A stretch of DNA of 24,890 nt, from positions 1-24,890 of the IMG/VR virus record IMGVR_UViG_3300030406_000469. One strand, written 5' to 3'. The stretch comes from a virus. The position numbers were made by a program, and so were the translations under genes. This document shows positions 23,489-24,890 of this stretch, piece after piece (within the stretch, counting starts at the first letter, position 1; each line of letters opens with the position of its first letter). The notes beneath the pieces were generated by a model. It saw nothing but the letters and a program-made list of their open reading frames with translations. It searched no databases and was not told the DNA's origin.

Positions 23489-23679
23489 TATACTTTAGTA
23501 ATTATAATAAATGCAACTCTAGTTCTATCTAACATAACTGCGTTTGTAGCTACAAGCTTTGCATCGTCGATAGTTTCTATGTAGTCGTTGATTTCTTTAG
23601 CTAAAGAGCCACTGACAGTACTTGCGTCTGGGCTTATATCATTAATAATAACTTTAGTTACAGTATCAAAATTTGCCAT
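23488..23679 (-). CDS. 63-residue protein, unknown function
   Basis: First gene of the coupled chain behind the capsid genes. Sequence ANFDTVTKVIINDISPDAST, a helix EINDYIETIDDAK, and a hydrophobic strand RVAFIIITKV at the end. Ser/Thr/Asp-rich and not basic, unlike its neighbours. The start ATG 23679 has AGGAG six bases upstream, the strong entry site for the chain. Its stop shares TAATG with the zinc-ribbon gene. Could be a small decoration or assembly protein; unproven. Confidence 0.83.
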   Translation of the reverse strand: MANFDTVTKVIINDISPDASTVSGSLAKEINDYIETIDDAKLVATNAVMLDRTRVAFIIITKV

Positions 23680-23716
23680 TTTATTCTCCTATTGTTTAAA
23701 ATTCTTTATAGGTTTC

Positions 23717-23737
23717 GGAGTGGGTTAGCCCCACTCC
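23717..23737 (-). terminator. Strong hairpin between capsid genes and the downstream chain; attenuator candidate
   Basis: GGAGTGGG (23717-23724) pairs with CCCACTCC (23730-23737) over eight G+C-rich base pairs with a five-base loop. It stands out in an AT-rich gap of 77 bases behind the decoration gene. On the minus-strand transcript no immediate T-run follows (GAAACCTATAAAG), so it may act as a partial terminator, a processing site or a stabiliser of the abundant capsid mRNA rather than a full stop. Confidence 0.6.
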
Positions 23738-23756
23738 ATAGTACCTAATAACTATA

Positions 23757-24191
23757 TTATGATGTTTGAATACCGTTGTTAATACCACTAAATGCAAGAC
23801 CGTAGTACTCTCCGTTCCAATACATAAGTTCTACCATATCTCCTCTTTGAGCAGTTGTGTCTAGAATTACGTTAGAAACTTGAGTTCCAGCAGTTGAATT
23901 AGCAGCGTCTCCGCCAGCATCTTTGTTTACCAATGAAATGATAGCACTTCCTGCTGCAATTGTAATATCAGCTGTAGGTGTTTCTTCATGTACAATAAAT
24001 TTGTACACCGCTCCGTTTTGACCTAGAGCAGCTGTAGGTAGAGTAATTTCATAAGCTCCACCTTCTGAAGAACACATAAAGACTTTACCTGAGTCTTTTT
24101 CTTCTAGCGTTTTTGCAGCAGTGATGTGTTCTACATTTGATAGTAAACCACCAGCACCACTATTTTTTTCTAATAATGCACCTTTAGCCAT
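23757..24191 (-). CDS. Small head / decoration protein candidate (144 aa)
   Basis: Beta-rich protein: VEHITAAKTLEEKDSGKVF, then YEITLPTAALGQNGAVYKFI, then ADITIAAGSAIISLVNKDAG and a GDMVELMYWNGEYYGLAFSG ending. The order 'DSGKVF ... ITLP ... G..YKFIV ... I.....GDMVEL..WNGEYY' is common in small proteins next to marine phage capsid genes and fits a capsid-decoration or head-fibre fold; the role is inferred from this. I start it at ATG 24191 (MAKGALLEKN), because GGAGGG is eight bases ahead. A longer in-frame form would overlap the capsid gene by more than 50 bases and has no such site. Confidence 0.88.
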   Translation of the reverse strand: MAKGALLEKNSGAGGLLSNVEHITAAKTLEEKDSGKVFMCSSEGGAYEITLPTAALGQNGAVYKFIVHEETPTADITIAAGSAIISLVNKDAGGDAANSTAGTQVSNVILDTTAQRGDMVELMYWNGEYYGLAFSGINNGIQTS

Positions 24192-24192
24192 T

Positions 24193-24890
24193 TTATAATC
24201 CCTCCACATTGTATAGAGCGTGACATTCAGGTAGTGTGATTTCAAGACCAGCTTCAGTCATAATCATGTCTTTTCTTAAATCTTCATCCGCAGCTTGTAC
24301 GTTTGTCATGATTTGAGTGTCACGATTTAAACCGTTACCGACTAATGGTCTGTATGCCAATTTAGACATGTCAGCCATAAGCATGAATCCACTAGCGATA
24401 CCTCTAAATAGAGGCTCTTTCACTAAGAACATAGAACCGTGGATAGTGTTGATTTCCATTAACTGGTGACCAAACTGTCCTGATACGTTATCCATGTTAA
24501 CTCTGTATGGTCCATTTGCATGTCCAACAGAAGCGTCAATGAAAGCACCGTCGCCCATTTTGTTAAAGAATGTAATTACTGGCAAAGAAGCTAGTACAAG
24601 TTTTTCACTTGCTCCACCTCTTGCAGGGTCAAAGATAACCTCTAAGTCAGCAAGTAATCTATCATATGTAAGTTCTGCTTGAGCTACACTTCTGTAGTAT
24701 GCATTACCTGAATCATATGAAAATGCTGAGTTATCTGTAATTGGATTTACATTTTTTACAATGTGTCCAACTAGACCTTCAGTGTATTGTACTCCGTTTA
24801 CACGAGCTTTCTGTCCAAAGAGCATAGCTCTTTCGATGTCTACTTTGTGTTCACGTAATTTTTGAGCCCAAATTCTATCGAATTCGTTCT
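24193..24890 (-). CDS. Major capsid protein, C-terminal part, cut by the window edge
   Basis: The frame is open to the right edge: upstream of the internal Met at 24825 it continues as NEFDRIWAQKLREHKVDIER, so the gene starts outside the window. The KVDIERAMLFGQKAR...YTEGLVGHI order is typical of HK97-fold major capsid proteins of the SU10-like kind found in marine phages. Later parts include LADLEVIFDPARGGASEKLV, YRVNMDNVSGQFGHQLMEIN and MADMSKLAYRPLVGNGLNRD. It would form the icosahedral shell. More C-ending codons than its neighbours, as usual for a highly expressed gene. One base separates its stop from the decoration gene start. Confidence 0.88.
   Translation of the reverse strand, partial: NEFDRIWAQKLREHKVDIERAMLFGQKARVNGVQYTEGLVGHIVKNVNPITDNSAFSYDSGNAYYRSVAQAELTYDRLLADLEVIFDPARGGASEKLVLASLPVITFFNKMGDGAFIDASVGHANGPYRVNMDNVSGQFGHQLMEINTIHGSMFLVKEPLFRGIASGFMLMADMSKLAYRPLVGNGLNRDTQIMTNVQAADEDLRKDMIMTEAGLEITLPECHALYNVEGL

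Noticed and set aside
24192-24245. Longer N-terminus for the decoration protein candidate
   Set aside because: It would overlap the capsid gene in another frame; GGAGGG directly before ATG 24191 decides the start.
1-24890. tRNA genes, CRISPR arrays, insertion sequences, integrase or attachment sites
   Set aside because: No cloverleaf-like stretch, spaced direct repeats, transposase or integrase motif was seen; nearly all DNA is protein-coding and no gene-free stretch exceeds 100 bases.

Overview
The window is part of a tailed double-stranded DNA phage genome. It is AT-rich (about one third G+C by eye) and very tightly packed. The gene types point to a marine bacteriophage, probably short-tailed: a capsid-decoration pair, a chain of tiny lysine-rich proteins of the kind common in ocean viral sequences, a giant fibre with an S74 chaperone, a beta-propeller-like hub protein, and a run of large internal or ejection protein candidates. 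The host cannot be named from the sequence. No tRNA, rRNA, CRISPR array, insertion sequence, integrase or terminase was seen.

Layout. At the left edge, on the plus strand, are the tail of an unidentified gene (to 133) and a DnaB-type replicative helicase (60-1481). Everything else lies on the minus strand and reads right to left as one structural and lysis operon. It begins with the major capsid protein (24193 to beyond 24890) and a small head-decoration candidate (23757-24191), followed by a hairpin in the only larger gap. Next come a chain of small genes (23679 down to 22429), connector or neck candidates (22429-20855), an 1809-residue tail fibre (20851-15422) and a fibre-like protein with a C-terminal Hint domain (15425-14322). 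A lysis and accessory block follows (14319-12536): a membrane/coiled-coil protein, a cysteine-less thioredoxin-like protein, small basic proteins and a three-helix holin. Last are the hub protein (12543-10318), a small protein, a virion protein ending in a lytic transglycosylase domain (9907-8483), two further internal protein candidates, and a 1667-residue ejection protein candidate that meets the helicase tail to tail.

How it works together. Most neighbouring genes share a stop/start pentamer (TAATG or TAGTG) or an ATGA overlap, so many products are probably made by coupled translation from long late transcripts. The two adhesin-type genes are adjacent and each ends in a module known for self-processing (S74 and Hint). 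Lysis functions sit in the middle of the structural genes; the only murein-active domain seen is on a virion protein.

Most notable signals outside the gene list: (1) a sharp word-usage boundary near 20.5 kb. CATG and CCATC/GATGG are absent by eye to its left and present to its right, with a near-complete switch of Asp-Gly codons. (2) GATC is absent throughout. (3) GAGCAC/GTGCTC is strongly enriched in the left 12.7 kb. (4) The Hint-tailed fibre protein. Word counts were made by eye and should be recomputed.
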